A stretch of DNA of 64,000 nucleotides from CAMLFJ01 sp035524955. GTDB lineage: Bacteria > Methylomirabilota > Methylomirabilia > Rokubacteriales > CSP1-6. This document shows positions 1 to 8,502 of the stretch, piece after piece. The position numbers were made by a program, and so were the translations under genes. The stretch covers positions 62,001-126,000 of the forward strand of contig DATLFG010000072.1 of the NCBI GenBank assembly GCA_035524955.1, read 5' to 3'. Every line of letters starts with the position of its first letter. Within the stretch, counting starts at the first letter, position 1. The notes under the pieces are model-generated. The model searched no databases, had not been told where the DNA came from, and saw nothing but the letters and a program-made list of their open reading frames with translations.

Positions 1-24
1 CCGCCGGTCCCGCCCGGAGCGCGG

Positions 25-672
25 CTACGGGTTCTTCGGGACGGGCGCGGCGGCGGGGATGGCGACGGGGCCCGCCGCGCGGTTCGTCGTCCCGGCGTAC
101 TTCGACTTCAGGTTGCGGATGAGGGCCTGGTACGACGAGCTCCGGATGATCCGATCGAACTGGCCGCGGTAGTTCGCCACGAAGCTGACGCCGGAAACCG
201 CGACGTCGTAGACCACCCAGCGGGCGCCGACTTGGTGGAGGCGATAGTCCACCGGGATGTCGGTGCCGCGCCCGGTGACGATCTTGGAGCGGACCGTGGC
301 GAACTCGCCGTCGACGTGCTCGCTCACGTACACGATCTGCTCGCCGGTGTGGTTCTCCAGCCGTCCGATGTAGGCGCGGCCGAGGAGCTGCTTGAACACC
401 GCGACGAACTCGGCCTGCTCCTGCGGGGTGCGCTCGCGCCAGTGCAGCGCCAGCGCCCGCCGGGACATCTCCCGGAAGTCGAAGAGCCGATCGGCCACGC
501 GCTGGATCTCGAGGCGTCGCCGGTCCTGGCTGGTCGGCGCGGCGAGCTGGCCATCCTGGACGGCCTGCAAGACCTGCTCGGTGGCCGTCTGCACGACCTG
601 CATCGGGCCGACTTCCGGTTGCGCGCCGCCGCTCGCGGCGAGCAGGAGCCACATGGCCAGTGCCTTTTGCAT
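25..672 (-). CDS. mlaC: MlaC/Ttg2D-family phospholipid-binding protein
   Basis: Periplasmic carrier of the Mla pathway, which moves phospholipids between the outer and inner membranes. The 215-residue product has a short hydrophobic N-terminus (residues 1-17, LAMWLLLAASGG) that can act as a signal peptide, and the family hallmark DVAVSGVSFVANYRGQF near residue 170. The frame is open 12 codons upstream, but the ATG at 672 sits just after a GAGGGG ribosome site and begins the signal sequence, so it is preferred. No mla ATPase or permease is visible here; they could lie beyond base 1 on the downstream side. Confidence 0.85.
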   Translation of the reverse strand: MQKALAMWLLLAASGGAQPEVGPMQVVQTATEQVLQAVQDGQLAAPTSQDRRRLEIQRVADRLFDFREMSRRALALHWRERTPQEQAEFVAVFKQLLGRAYIGRLENHTGEQIVYVSEHVDGEFATVRSKIVTGRGTDIPVDYRLHQVGARWVVYDVAVSGVSFVANYRGQFDRIIRSSSYQALIRNLKSKYAGTTNRAAGPVAIPAAAPVPKNP

Positions 673-811
673 GATTGCCCCCTCGGCCAGGAGGACAGCA
701 TGGCCCATGCCAGGCCCGATGCCAGCTAACGGGCTGAATTCATGCGGCTGATCGACTCGTGGGATGAAGCGGCTTGTCAGCCGCGGGACGCTCGTCAGGA
801 GCCGGACGGGC

Positions 812-1204
812 TCAGGAGATGGAGGGGGCGAGCATCTCCCGGGCGATGCGCTGCAGCTCCAGCATGTCGAATGGCTTGGTGAGCACGGGTACCGCCAGCT
901 CCCCGATGAGCTCCTGATAGTCGGCGTGCTCGGAGGTGCCGGTGATGAAGACGAACCGGCGCGCCAGCTCCGGTCGGCTCTGCTCGAGCTCCCGGTAGAG
1001 GCCGAGCCCGTCGAGGCCGGGCATGCGCAGGTCGCTCAGGATCAGGTCGTACGCGCGGCCGCCGATGCGCTCGAGCGCGGCCAGCCCGTCGGGCGCGGTA
1101 TCCACGTCGTAACCATCGACGGTCAGCATGTCCACGATCAGCTGCGCGATGATGGGCTCATCGTCCACCACGAGGATCTGCGGGCGGGAAGCGAGCGCGG
1201 ACAT
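812..1204 (-). CDS. Single-domain response regulator (CheY-like)
   Basis: A stand-alone receiver domain of about 130 residues with no output domain. The acidic pair D14-D15, phospho-acceptor D58 in LILSDLRMPG, conserved T88 in FITG and K110 in VLTKPF are all present, so it should be phosphorylatable. The frame extends to a TTG at 1222, but the ATG at 1204 gives the usual short lead into the first strand. No kinase is adjacent; the only kinase in the window is at 30.2 kb, so its partner is unknown. Confidence 0.85.
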   Translation of the reverse strand: MSALASRPQILVVDDEPIIAQLIVDMLTVDGYDVDTAPDGLAALERIGGRAYDLILSDLRMPGLDGLGLYRELEQSRPELARRFVFITGTSEHADYQELIGELAVPVLTKPFDMLELQRIAREMLAPSIS

Positions 1205-1337
1205 ACCCCGTAGACGGAGCAAGACGCGGGCCAGCCGGCCGCGGCAGGGAAATCAGCCGGTTCGGGCGTGAAGGCGGATGGCGCGCGCAGGAATCGTCAG
1301 GCGCCGGCCGGAAATGAGCACCGGAGAGCGCGCGGTG

Positions 1338-2420
1338 CTACGCGGGTTGAAGGCGACGCCGGGTCGCGAAGCCGCGGATGCCGAGCCAGAGCCGGCCGAT
1401 CCCGACGAGCAGAACCAGCAGTGCCGCGTTCGCGAGCGCGAACCACCACCAGTTGTTCAGCTTGAGGCCCAGCAGCTCCTTGGCGAGCGTGAGCACGAGC
1501 AGGTGGTGGAGGAAGTAGAGCATCAGCGCGGTGCGCCCCAGGATCACCAGCCATCCCGCGGGCAGGCGCTTGACCTCGACCGCGTAGTACGCGAGGCCGA
1601 GCAGGGAGAAGACGGCGCCCACGCAAAGGAAGCTCGTCATCCCGCGCGCGATCCAGTGGTTGTTGACGATGAAGTCGCGCTTGAAGGCCAGCGAAAGGTG
1701 AAGCGGCGTGCCGTGCGCCCAGTCCCAGATCGCGAACACAGCCAGGCCTGCGAGGCCCGCCGCGGTCATGCGCGCGAGGTAGCGAGCGCGCCGCTCGGCG
1801 GTGTCCTGGAGCGCGAAGACCCAGCCCAGGGCCAGCCCGATCCACACGATGGAGATCCAGGGCCACGGCGCGAACTCGAAGAAGAAGATCCGCCCCAGCA
1901 CGCGATGGTCGGGCAGCCAGGCCATGACGTCCCGGTGCAGGACCGAGAACAGCGCGTAGAAGGCCAGGGCGAACGCCACGAGCAGATAGCGGGCGGGCCG
2001 CCGGTGCAGGAGGAGCATCGGGGGCAGGGCCAGGATGATGCCGAGCCCGATGGTCTGGAGCACGCCGCCCTCCCAGAACGGCTCGTCGCGGAAGACGACC
2101 AGGTTGAGCGCCCAGCCCGCCAGGACGAGCTTCGCCCCGCGCTGGAGGAACTTCGCGGCCACCCCGAGGGTGACCGGGGCGCCCGCCTGGCGGCGCGGCG
2201 CGAACGACAGCGGCAGGCAGAAGCCGACCAGGAACAGGAAGACGGGCGCGCCCACCGCCATGGTCAGGTAGATCATGTTGTAGCGCGGCCAGCCCATGGC
2301 GCCGTCCTGCCACCAGCGGCCGGTGTGGTTCGCGATCATGAGGAGCAGGGCGAAGCCCCGCACCGCGTCCAGGAAGCGCAGCCGGTCCGCGGAGCCGCGC
2401 TCGACCGGGGCCGCCGCCAT
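1338..2420 (-). CDS. Polytopic membrane acyltransferase, DUF1624/HGSNAT-like
   Basis: A 360-residue protein with about ten hydrophobic segments. The N-terminus FLDAVRGFALLLMIANHT and the following PVFLFLVGFCLPLSF match the catalytic region of heparan-alpha-glucosaminide N-acetyltransferase-like and related acyltransferase-3 proteins, which pass acyl groups across the membrane onto sugars or lipids. A purine-rich site (AGGGGGA) lies 5-6 nt before the ATG at 2420. It is 26 nt downstream of the TPP enzyme gene on the same strand and could be co-transcribed. The substrate cannot be told from the sequence. Confidence 0.7.
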   Translation of the reverse strand: MAAAPVERGSADRLRFLDAVRGFALLLMIANHTGRWWQDGAMGWPRYNMIYLTMAVGAPVFLFLVGFCLPLSFAPRRQAGAPVTLGVAAKFLQRGAKLVLAGWALNLVVFRDEPFWEGGVLQTIGLGIILALPPMLLLHRRPARYLLVAFALAFYALFSVLHRDVMAWLPDHRVLGRIFFFEFAPWPWISIVWIGLALGWVFALQDTAERRARYLARMTAAGLAGLAVFAIWDWAHGTPLHLSLAFKRDFIVNNHWIARGMTSFLCVGAVFSLLGLAYYAVEVKRLPAGWLVILGRTALMLYFLHHLLVLTLAKELLGLKLNNWWWFALANAALLVLLVGIGRLWLGIRGFATRRRLQPA

Positions 2421-2446
2421 CCCGTTCCCCCTGCCGGGTCGTCCCG

Positions 2447-4084
2447 CTAGCGCGGATGCCTGGCCGGCGTCCGCCGCGGGGCGAAGAACATCGGGCGGCT
2501 CATCCGGCCGACCGGGACTTCCACGAGCGCCGGGCGGTCCCGGTCGATGGCCTCGCGCACGAGGCGGCCGACCTCGGTTGGCTCCTTGGCGCGCAGGCCG
2601 AGGACGCCGTAGGCGTCGGCCAGCTTCATGAAGTCCGGGTTCTTGAGCTCGGCGCCGTACTGGCCGCCCCAGGACTCGTCGAGATCGCGCGCCACGTTGC
2701 CGTACGAGCCGTCGTTGAAGACCACCGCGACCACGCTGATGCCGTAGCGGGCGGCGGTGGAGAGCTCCTGCGCGTTGAAGAGGAAGCCGCCGTCGCCCGA
2801 GACCGAGATCACCGGCCGATCGGGCCGGGCCACCTTGGCCCCGAGGGCCACCGGATAGGCGTAGCCCAGGTTGCCGGAGTAGGACGACGAGAGATACGTC
2901 CGCGGCTCGTAGACCGGCCAGAACGGGCGCGAGTAGTAGCCGATCTGGGTCATGCCCGCCACCAGGATCGCGTTCTCGGGAGTGGTGGCACGAAGCGACT
3001 TGATGATGGAGGCGTTGGGCTCCATCGTGTTGTCGGCCGCGATCCTCGCGCGGAGCGCCTCGTGCTCCGCCTTGCGCGAGGGCCGCGGCGGGGCGGCCGC
3101 GCGCAGCCGCTCGAGCAGGACCTCCAACGTGGCCCGCGCGTCGCCGACCAGGCCGAGGGTGTCCTTGTGATTGCGTCCGACCTCCCGCTCGTCCGCGTCG
3201 ATCTGGACGATGCGCGTCCCCGGCTTGAAGGTCACCAGGGCCAGGCGCGTGCCCACCGCGAGGACCACGTCGGCTTCCTGTACGTGATCGCGCAGCGGCG
3301 AGTCGCGCCAGTACGCGGCGCCGAGCGAGAGCGCATTGTGGTCGCTCACCGCGCCCTTGCCCTCGGCGGACTGGGCCACGCCGGCCTGCAGGTGCTCGGC
3401 CACCGCGGCCAGCGCGTCGTGGGCGCCCGAGAGATGGACGCCGCCGCCCGCGTAGATCAGCGGCGCGCGGGCGCCCAGCAGCAGCTCGGCGGCGCGATCC
3501 ACGTCGCGCGCGGCCGCGGCGGGTCGGGGCACCTCGACGGGCGGCAGCAGCTCGGCGAGGCCCTCGTCCTCCATCGTCTCGGGTGGCATCTCGAGCTCGA
3601 CCGGACGCGGCCGGCCCGACCGGAGCTGGACCACCGCCTCGCGCACCGCGGCGGGAACGTCGGCGACCTGCAGCACGCGCTTACGCCACTTGGTGACCGG
3701 CGTGATGCAGGCGAGCTGATCGTTGACTTCGTGGAGCAGGCCGATGTCCTTCCCGATGCTGTCCCGCGGGATCTGGCCGGAGAGGATCAGGACGGGTGAG
3801 GAGGCCGAGTAGGCGGTGGAGAGACCGGACATCGCGTTGAGCAGGCCCGGCCCCGGCACCACCAGGGCGGTGCCGAAGCGGCCGCCCGCGCGAGCGTAGC
3901 CGTCGGCCATGAAGGTCGTGGCCTGCTCGTGGCGCGTGGCGATGAAGCGGATGCGCGGCTCGTCGCGCAGGGCCGCCATCACGCCATAGAGCTGCACGCC
4001 GGGCAGCCCGAAGACCACCCGGACGCCTTCGGTGTAGAGGGAGCGCACCAGCGCTTCGCCGCCGGTCATGGGTGTCGCCGCCAT
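2447..4084 (-). CDS. Thiamine-pyrophosphate-dependent enzyme, acetolactate synthase-like
   Basis: A 545-residue member of the acetolactate synthase/benzoylformate decarboxylase superfamily. The N-terminal pyrimidine-binding domain has the catalytic glutamate E53 in ATRHEQAT; the C-terminal TPP domain has GDGGFLFN at about 428 and the metal-binding end NDGSYGN about 25 residues later. AGGAGAG lies 9 nt before the ATG. No regulatory IlvN subunit is adjacent, and the upstream neighbour is a CoA-transferase, so a catabolic decarboxylase or carboligase is as likely as valine/isoleucine synthesis. The GDGGFLFN motif argues against oxalyl-CoA decarboxylase. Confidence 0.85.
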   Translation of the reverse strand: MAATPMTGGEALVRSLYTEGVRVVFGLPGVQLYGVMAALRDEPRIRFIATRHEQATTFMADGYARAGGRFGTALVVPGPGLLNAMSGLSTAYSASSPVLILSGQIPRDSIGKDIGLLHEVNDQLACITPVTKWRKRVLQVADVPAAVREAVVQLRSGRPRPVELEMPPETMEDEGLAELLPPVEVPRPAAAARDVDRAAELLLGARAPLIYAGGGVHLSGAHDALAAVAEHLQAGVAQSAEGKGAVSDHNALSLGAAYWRDSPLRDHVQEADVVLAVGTRLALVTFKPGTRIVQIDADEREVGRNHKDTLGLVGDARATLEVLLERLRAAAPPRPSRKAEHEALRARIAADNTMEPNASIIKSLRATTPENAILVAGMTQIGYYSRPFWPVYEPRTYLSSSYSGNLGYAYPVALGAKVARPDRPVISVSGDGGFLFNAQELSTAARYGISVVAVVFNDGSYGNVARDLDESWGGQYGAELKNPDFMKLADAYGVLGLRAKEPTEVGRLVREAIDRDRPALVEVPVGRMSRPMFFAPRRTPARHPR

Positions 4085-4110
4085 GGTCTCGTCTCTCCTG
4101 TGGCCCCGCC

Positions 4111-5331
4111 TCAGGGCGCCTGCACAGCGCCGGCCTGGGCGAGATCATCGATCTCGCGTTCCTTGTAGCCGAGTAATCCGGTGAGAACGGAGCGGGTGTG
4201 CTCCCCGACCCGGTAGGGCGCCGGCCCCGCCGGCGTGACCGCGCGGCCGTCGAACTGAAACGGCGCGGCGGTGACCCGTACTTCGCCGCGGGCCGGATGG
4301 GGCACCGTCGGAAAGGCGCCGCGTGCCGCGAGATGCGGATGCGCGACGACCTCCTCGGGCATGAGCACCGCGGCCGCGGGAATGCGGGCGCCGCGCAGGG
4401 CTTCCAGCGCCGCGTCCACGGTGGGGAAGCGCGCGATCCACTCGCCGATGATGTCGCGCAGCGCGGGCCAGTTGCGCCGGCGCTGATCCGGCGTCGCGAA
4501 CCGCGGATCGGTGGCCAGCTCGGGCCGGCCGAGCAGCGCCTGCAGCCGGGGCCACAGCGCGGCGGCGCCGCCGGTCTGGAGCGCGAGATGTCGGCCTCCC
4601 ACCGCGAAGACGCCCATGGCCGGACGCGGGGAGCCCTGCGTCTCGCCGCCGTTGAGCACCGCCGCGTAGGAGACGTCGTCGGCCGCGATCAGGGCCTCCA
4701 GCATCGAGACGTCGAGGTAGGCGCCCCGACCGGTGCGGTCGCGCCGCCGCAGGGCGGCCAGGATGGCGCCGAAGGCGTGGGTGCCCGCCAGCACGTCGGC
4801 GGCCTGGAGATTCGATGCGCGGGGCGACGGCTGATCGCCCTGGTCGAGGTGCATCATGCCGGAGGCCGCGTTGATGATGTGGGCGAAGGCCTGCCGCTCC
4901 CGCCACGGGCCGGTCTGGCCGAATCCCGAGATCGAGCAGTAGACGAGATCGGGCTTGATCGCGGCCATCGCGGGGTAGCCCAGACCGAGCTTCTCGACGA
5001 CACCGGGCGCGAAGTTCTCGACGAAGACGTCGGCGACCCGGCACAGATCGGCCACGACCCCGCGACCCTGCGGGTGGCCGAGGTCCACCGCGACGCTCTC
5101 CTTGCCCGCGTTGATGCGAATGAAGTACGTGGACTGGTCGGCGCGGCCCGGCTCGATCTGGAGGTGGTTCTTCCGCATGTCGTCGCCCTCACCGGGGCGC
5201 TCGATCTTGACCACCCGCGCGCCCAGATCGGCGAGCAGGCGGGTGCAGTAGGGGCCGGCGAGCACGCGGGTGAGATCGAGGACTACGAGATCGGACAGGG
5301 GAGGATCGGAGAGCGGGCCGGGGGCGCGCAC
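4111..5331 (-). CDS. CaiB/BaiF family III CoA-transferase
   Basis: A 406-residue family III CoA-transferase, which moves CoA between carboxylic acids without a ping-pong acyl-enzyme of the family I type. It begins with the usual LVVLDLTRVLAGPYCTRLLADLGARV core and keeps the catalytic aspartate D179 in NLQAADVLAGTHAFG. The only reasonable start is the GTG at 5331. It is 26 nt upstream of the TPP enzyme on the same strand, so the two are probably one transcript. Substrates (oxalate, carnitine, aromatic acids and so on) cannot be assigned from sequence alone. Confidence 0.9.
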   Translation of the reverse strand: MRAPGPLSDPPLSDLVVLDLTRVLAGPYCTRLLADLGARVVKIERPGEGDDMRKNHLQIEPGRADQSTYFIRINAGKESVAVDLGHPQGRGVVADLCRVADVFVENFAPGVVEKLGLGYPAMAAIKPDLVYCSISGFGQTGPWRERQAFAHIINAASGMMHLDQGDQPSPRASNLQAADVLAGTHAFGAILAALRRRDRTGRGAYLDVSMLEALIAADDVSYAAVLNGGETQGSPRPAMGVFAVGGRHLALQTGGAAALWPRLQALLGRPELATDPRFATPDQRRRNWPALRDIIGEWIARFPTVDAALEALRGARIPAAAVLMPEEVVAHPHLAARGAFPTVPHPARGEVRVTAAPFQFDGRAVTPAGPAPYRVGEHTRSVLTGLLGYKEREIDDLAQAGAVQAP

Positions 5332-5374
5332 CGGGCGAGTATAGCGCGGTGATCGACGGGGCGCACCTGCCCCG

Positions 5375-5508
5375 CCGGCTGCTGAAAAGGGCCCATTTGC
5401 GGGAGTGCGGCGCCCTTGGTCGGGCGCTCAACGTACAGAGAGTACGCCTCGCGCCCGATCATCGGGCGCCGCCTCGCACCTGGACCTTCTTGAGCAGCCT
5501 GCGAGTCG
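5375..5508. repeat. Structured intergenic repeat with imperfect terminal inverted repeats
   Basis: The element starts CCGGCTGCTGAAAAGG (5375-5390) and ends with the imperfect reverse complement CCTTCTTGAGCAGCC (from 5485). Inside it are the short dyad CGTAC-AGAGA-GTACG (5432-5446) and the perfect hairpin GCGCCCGAT-C-ATCGGGCGC (5451-5469). It fills the divergent gap between the CoA-transferase and the aldolase. From general knowledge it resembles a family of non-coding repeats common in deltaproteobacterial and related soil genomes. No coding frame is convincing within it. Confidence 0.7.
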
Positions 5509-5533
5509 CCGCGCATCCTGCTAGACTCGGCGC

Positions 5534-6328
5534 ATGCGACCCAATCGACTCCGGGAGCTGCTGCGGGCGGGACGACCCACGCTGGGCACGCACATCCATT
5601 CGGCGTGGCCCGCGGTGGTGGAGCTGGCCGGGCACGCGGGGGTCTTCGACTACGTGGAGTTCGCGGGCGAGTACGCCCCGTACGATCTCTTCGCGCTCGA
5701 AAACCTCGGGCGGGCGGTGAACACCTTCGACCACATGTCGGCCATGTTCAAGGTCGAGCAGCAGCCGCGCACCTACCTCGCGGTGCGGGCCATCGGGTCG
5801 GGGATCCAGAACCTGCTCTTCGCCGATCCACGCACCCCCGACGACGTCCGCGAGTGCGTGCGGAGCGTGCGGGCGGAGACGCCCGAGGCGGGCGGACTCC
5901 ACGGCGTGGGCATGCGGCGCGACGTGGGCTACGTGATGGACGTGGGCTCACCCGCCTTCGTGCGGGCGCTCGACGACGCGGTGGTGGCGGTGATGATCGA
6001 GAAGGCCTCCGCGGTGGAGAACGTGGACGCGATGCTTTCGGTGAAAGGGGTGGACATGGTGCAGTTCGGCCCTGCCGACTACTCGATGAGCATCGGCCTG
6101 CCGGGTCAATGGAATCACCCTCGCGTGATCGAGGCGGAGCGGCACGTGATCCAGACCGCGCTGCGGCTGGGCATCGCCCCGCGAGCCGAGATCTCGCACC
6201 CGAGCGAGGCCAAGGTCTACCTCGACCTGGGCGTCCGGCACTTCTGCATGGGCTGGGATGTGAGCGTGCTGTTCGACTATTTCAAGACCGAGGGCGGGAC
6301 CCTGCGCGACATGCTGGGCGCGGGGTAG
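5534..6328 (+). CDS. HpcH/HpaI-family aldolase
   Basis: A 264-residue class II pyruvate-type aldolase/citrate lyase-like protein. The stretch VAVMIEKASAVENVDAML followed by GVDMVQFGPADYSMSIG corresponds to the metal-binding glutamate and the GP(A/S)DLS-type aspartate loop of the family. Such enzymes cleave 4-hydroxy-2-oxo acids to pyruvate and an aldehyde. It precedes a sugar-type ABC importer by 18 nt on the same strand, suggesting that the imported compound is a sugar acid or derivative which this aldolase helps to degrade. That link is inference. Confidence 0.85.
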   Translation: MRPNRLRELLRAGRPTLGTHIHSAWPAVVELAGHAGVFDYVEFAGEYAPYDLFALENLGRAVNTFDHMSAMFKVEQQPRTYLAVRAIGSGIQNLLFADPRTPDDVRECVRSVRAETPEAGGLHGVGMRRDVGYVMDVGSPAFVRALDDAVVAVMIEKASAVENVDAMLSVKGVDMVQFGPADYSMSIGLPGQWNHPRVIEAERHVIQTALRLGIAPRAEISHPSEAKVYLDLGVRHFCMGWDVSVLFDYFKTEGGTLRDMLGAG

Positions 6329-6346
6329 CGCACGGGGCTGTCGCCC

Positions 6347-7648
6347 ATGGCGCCCCGTCCGGCGCGCGCCGCGGCCGCCGGCCTCTTCCTGCCGCTCCTC
6401 CTCGCCCTGTCGGCAGGCGGCTGCGGCGAGCGTCCCGGGGCGGGCGCGCCGATCACGCTGGTCTTCAAGCACGCCAAGATCCTCGGACCCGCCGATCCGA
6501 TGCCCGGGCTCCTCCGGCGCTTCGAGGCGGATCACCCGGGCGTGCGTGTGCAGAGCGAGGCGCTCACCTGGAGCTCGGACGAGCAGCACCAGTTCTACGT
6601 CATCAACCTCGAAGGCGGTGGTCCGCCCTTCGACGTGATGATGCTCGACGTGATCTGGGTGCCCGAGTTCGCGCGCGCGGGCTGGATCCTGGACCTCACC
6701 TCGTCCGTGCCCCCGGCCGAGCGCGACGCCCATTTCCCGACCGCGATCGCGCCCGCCATGCAGGACGGTCGGCTCTGGGCCCTGCCGTGGTTCATGAACG
6801 TGGGCCTGCTCTACTACCGCGCCGATCTGCTGGCGAAGTACGGCTTCGGCGCGCCGCCCGAGACGTACGAGGAGCTGACCGCGCAGGTGCGGCGGATCCG
6901 CGCGGGGGAGCGCGATCCGAGTCTTGACGGCTACCTCTGGCAGGGCAAGCAGTACGAGGGTGGCATGGTCAACGTGCTGGAGGCGCTCTGGGCCAACGGG
7001 GCGCGGCTCCTCGACGAGGCGGGGCGGCCGTTCCCCGAGGCCGAGCGCGCGCGCGAGTCGCTCGCCTTCCTCCGCGGCCTCATCGAGAGCGGGGTGAGCC
7101 CGGCCTGGGTCACCGCGGCGGACGAGGAGCTGACCCGCCGGCCCTTCGGCGACGGGCGCGCGATCTTCCTCCGGAGCTGGCCCTACGCGCTGGATCTGTT
7201 CGAGCTGCCGGACTCGCGCGTGCGCGGCAAGGTGGGGGTCGCGCCGATTCCGCGCCTGCGCCACGGCCCGGTCGGCGCGGCCTCCACCGGCGGTGCGCAC
7301 CTGGCGGTGAGCGCGCGCACGCGCCACCGGGACCTGGCGGTGGCGCTCGCGCGCTTTCTCACCAGCGAGACCGCCCAGCGGGCGATGACGGAGGGCGCCG
7401 CGCTGCGTCCCTCGCGCCCGGCGCTCTATCGTGACGCGGGGCTGATCGCGCGAGACCCGAGCCTGCCCGCGCTCCACGGGCTGATGCTCCGCGGCCACCC
7501 GCGTCCCATCACGCCCTACTACCTGATGCTCTCCACCACGCTCCAGCCCGAGTTCTCCGCGGTCCTGGTCGGCCGCAAGTCCCCCGCGCGCGCGATGCGC
7601 GACGCCACCGCCCAGGTCGAGCACCTCCTGCGCTCGGTGACGCCGTGA
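6347..7648 (+). CDS. Extracellular solute-binding lipoprotein (family 1, sugar type)
   Basis: A 433-residue solute-binding protein of an ABC importer, anchored as a lipoprotein: an Arg-rich, then hydrophobic N-terminus ends in the lipobox LSAGGC with C26 as the acylated cysteine. Family-1 features include PPFDVMMLDVIWVPEFARAGWILDL and the LPWFMNVGLLYYRADLL strand typical of trehalose/maltose-type binders. It is first in the three-gene transporter set and its stop overlaps the next start (GTGA). The ligand is unknown; sugars, polyols or glycerol-phosphate are the usual range. Confidence 0.85.
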   Translation: MAPRPARAAAAGLFLPLLLALSAGGCGERPGAGAPITLVFKHAKILGPADPMPGLLRRFEADHPGVRVQSEALTWSSDEQHQFYVINLEGGGPPFDVMMLDVIWVPEFARAGWILDLTSSVPPAERDAHFPTAIAPAMQDGRLWALPWFMNVGLLYYRADLLAKYGFGAPPETYEELTAQVRRIRAGERDPSLDGYLWQGKQYEGGMVNVLEALWANGARLLDEAGRPFPEAERARESLAFLRGLIESGVSPAWVTAADEELTRRPFGDGRAIFLRSWPYALDLFELPDSRVRGKVGVAPIPRLRHGPVGAASTGGAHLAVSARTRHRDLAVALARFLTSETAQRAMTEGAALRPSRPALYRDAGLIARDPSLPALHGLMLRGHPRPITPYYLMLSTTLQPEFSAVLVGRKSPARAMRDATAQVEHLLRSVTP

Positions 7649-8502
7649 GCGACCGCGGCCTGGCCTGGCTTCTCCTGTCCCCGGCCTTGCTGGTCCTCGC
7701 CACCCTCACCGTGTATCCCGCGCTCTGGGTGCTGTGGCTCGCGTTCCAGTACCGCATCCCGGTATTCGGCATCTCGCGCTGGGCCGGGCTCGACCACTTC
7801 GCGTTCCTCGCGGAGGGCACGCGCTTCTGGAACGCGGCGTGGGTCACCGGCGTATTCACGGTGACATCGGTCGCGCTGGAGAGCGCGCTGGGCCTGGCCA
7901 TCGCGGTGGCGCTGCGGGGGCAGCGCGGCGGCCGGCGCACCGCCCTGGCCCTGCTGCTCCTGGCCTGGGCGCTGCCGTCGGTGGTGACGGCCAAGATGTT
8001 CGAGTGGCTCTATCACCCCGCGGGCGGACTCGTGAACTTCCTGCTGGGCGACCGCGCCATCAACTGGCTCGGCGACCCCGCCCTCGCCCTGCCGTCGCTG
8101 ATCCTGGCCGACGTGTGGCGCGCCACCCCGTTCGTGGCCCTACTCTGCTACGCGCGTCTCCTGACGATTCCGCCGGATCTCTACGAGGCCGCCGAGGTGG
8201 ACGGCGCCGCGGGGCTCCAGGCCTTCGCCCGCATCACCTGGCCGCTCGTGCGGCCGATCCTCCTCGTGACGATGCTCTTCCGCACGCTGGACGCGATCCG
8301 CGCCTTCGACATCATGTTCGTGCTGACGGGCGGGGGGCCGGCGGGCAGCACCGAGTCGCTCACGGTATACGCCTACCGGGCCCTGTTCCAGACCCTCCAG
8401 ATCGGCCTCGGCTCCGCGATCGGCGTGGTGGTGTTCGCGCTCGTGATGGTCGTCGCCGCGGTGTATCTGCGGCTGATCGGCCGACCGGAGCGAACGGCGT
8501 GA
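7645..8502 (+). CDS. Sugar ABC transporter permease, MalF/UgpA type
   Basis: A 285-residue inner-membrane permease with about six transmembrane segments and the EAA loop EAAEVDGAAGLQAFARITWP that docks with the ATPase. The GTG start at 7645 overlaps the upstream TGA by 4 nt, indicating translational coupling. It forms a heterodimer with the next gene product. No ATPase of the MalK/UgpC type follows, so the importer must share one encoded elsewhere. Confidence 0.9.
   Translation: MSDRGLAWLLLSPALLVLATLTVYPALWVLWLAFQYRIPVFGISRWAGLDHFAFLAEGTRFWNAAWVTGVFTVTSVALESALGLAIAVALRGQRGGRRTALALLLLAWALPSVVTAKMFEWLYHPAGGLVNFLLGDRAINWLGDPALALPSLILADVWRATPFVALLCYARLLTIPPDLYEAAEVDGAAGLQAFARITWPLVRPILLVTMLFRTLDAIRAFDIMFVLTGGGPAGSTESLTVYAYRALFQTLQIGLGSAIGVVVFALVMVVAAVYLRLIGRPERTA

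Noticed and set aside
2447..5331. TPP enzyme plus CoA-transferase as an oxalate degradation pair (oxc/frc)
   Set aside because: The TPP domain reads GDGGFLFN with an acetolactate-synthase-like ending, not the oxalyl-CoA decarboxylase pattern; substrate left open.
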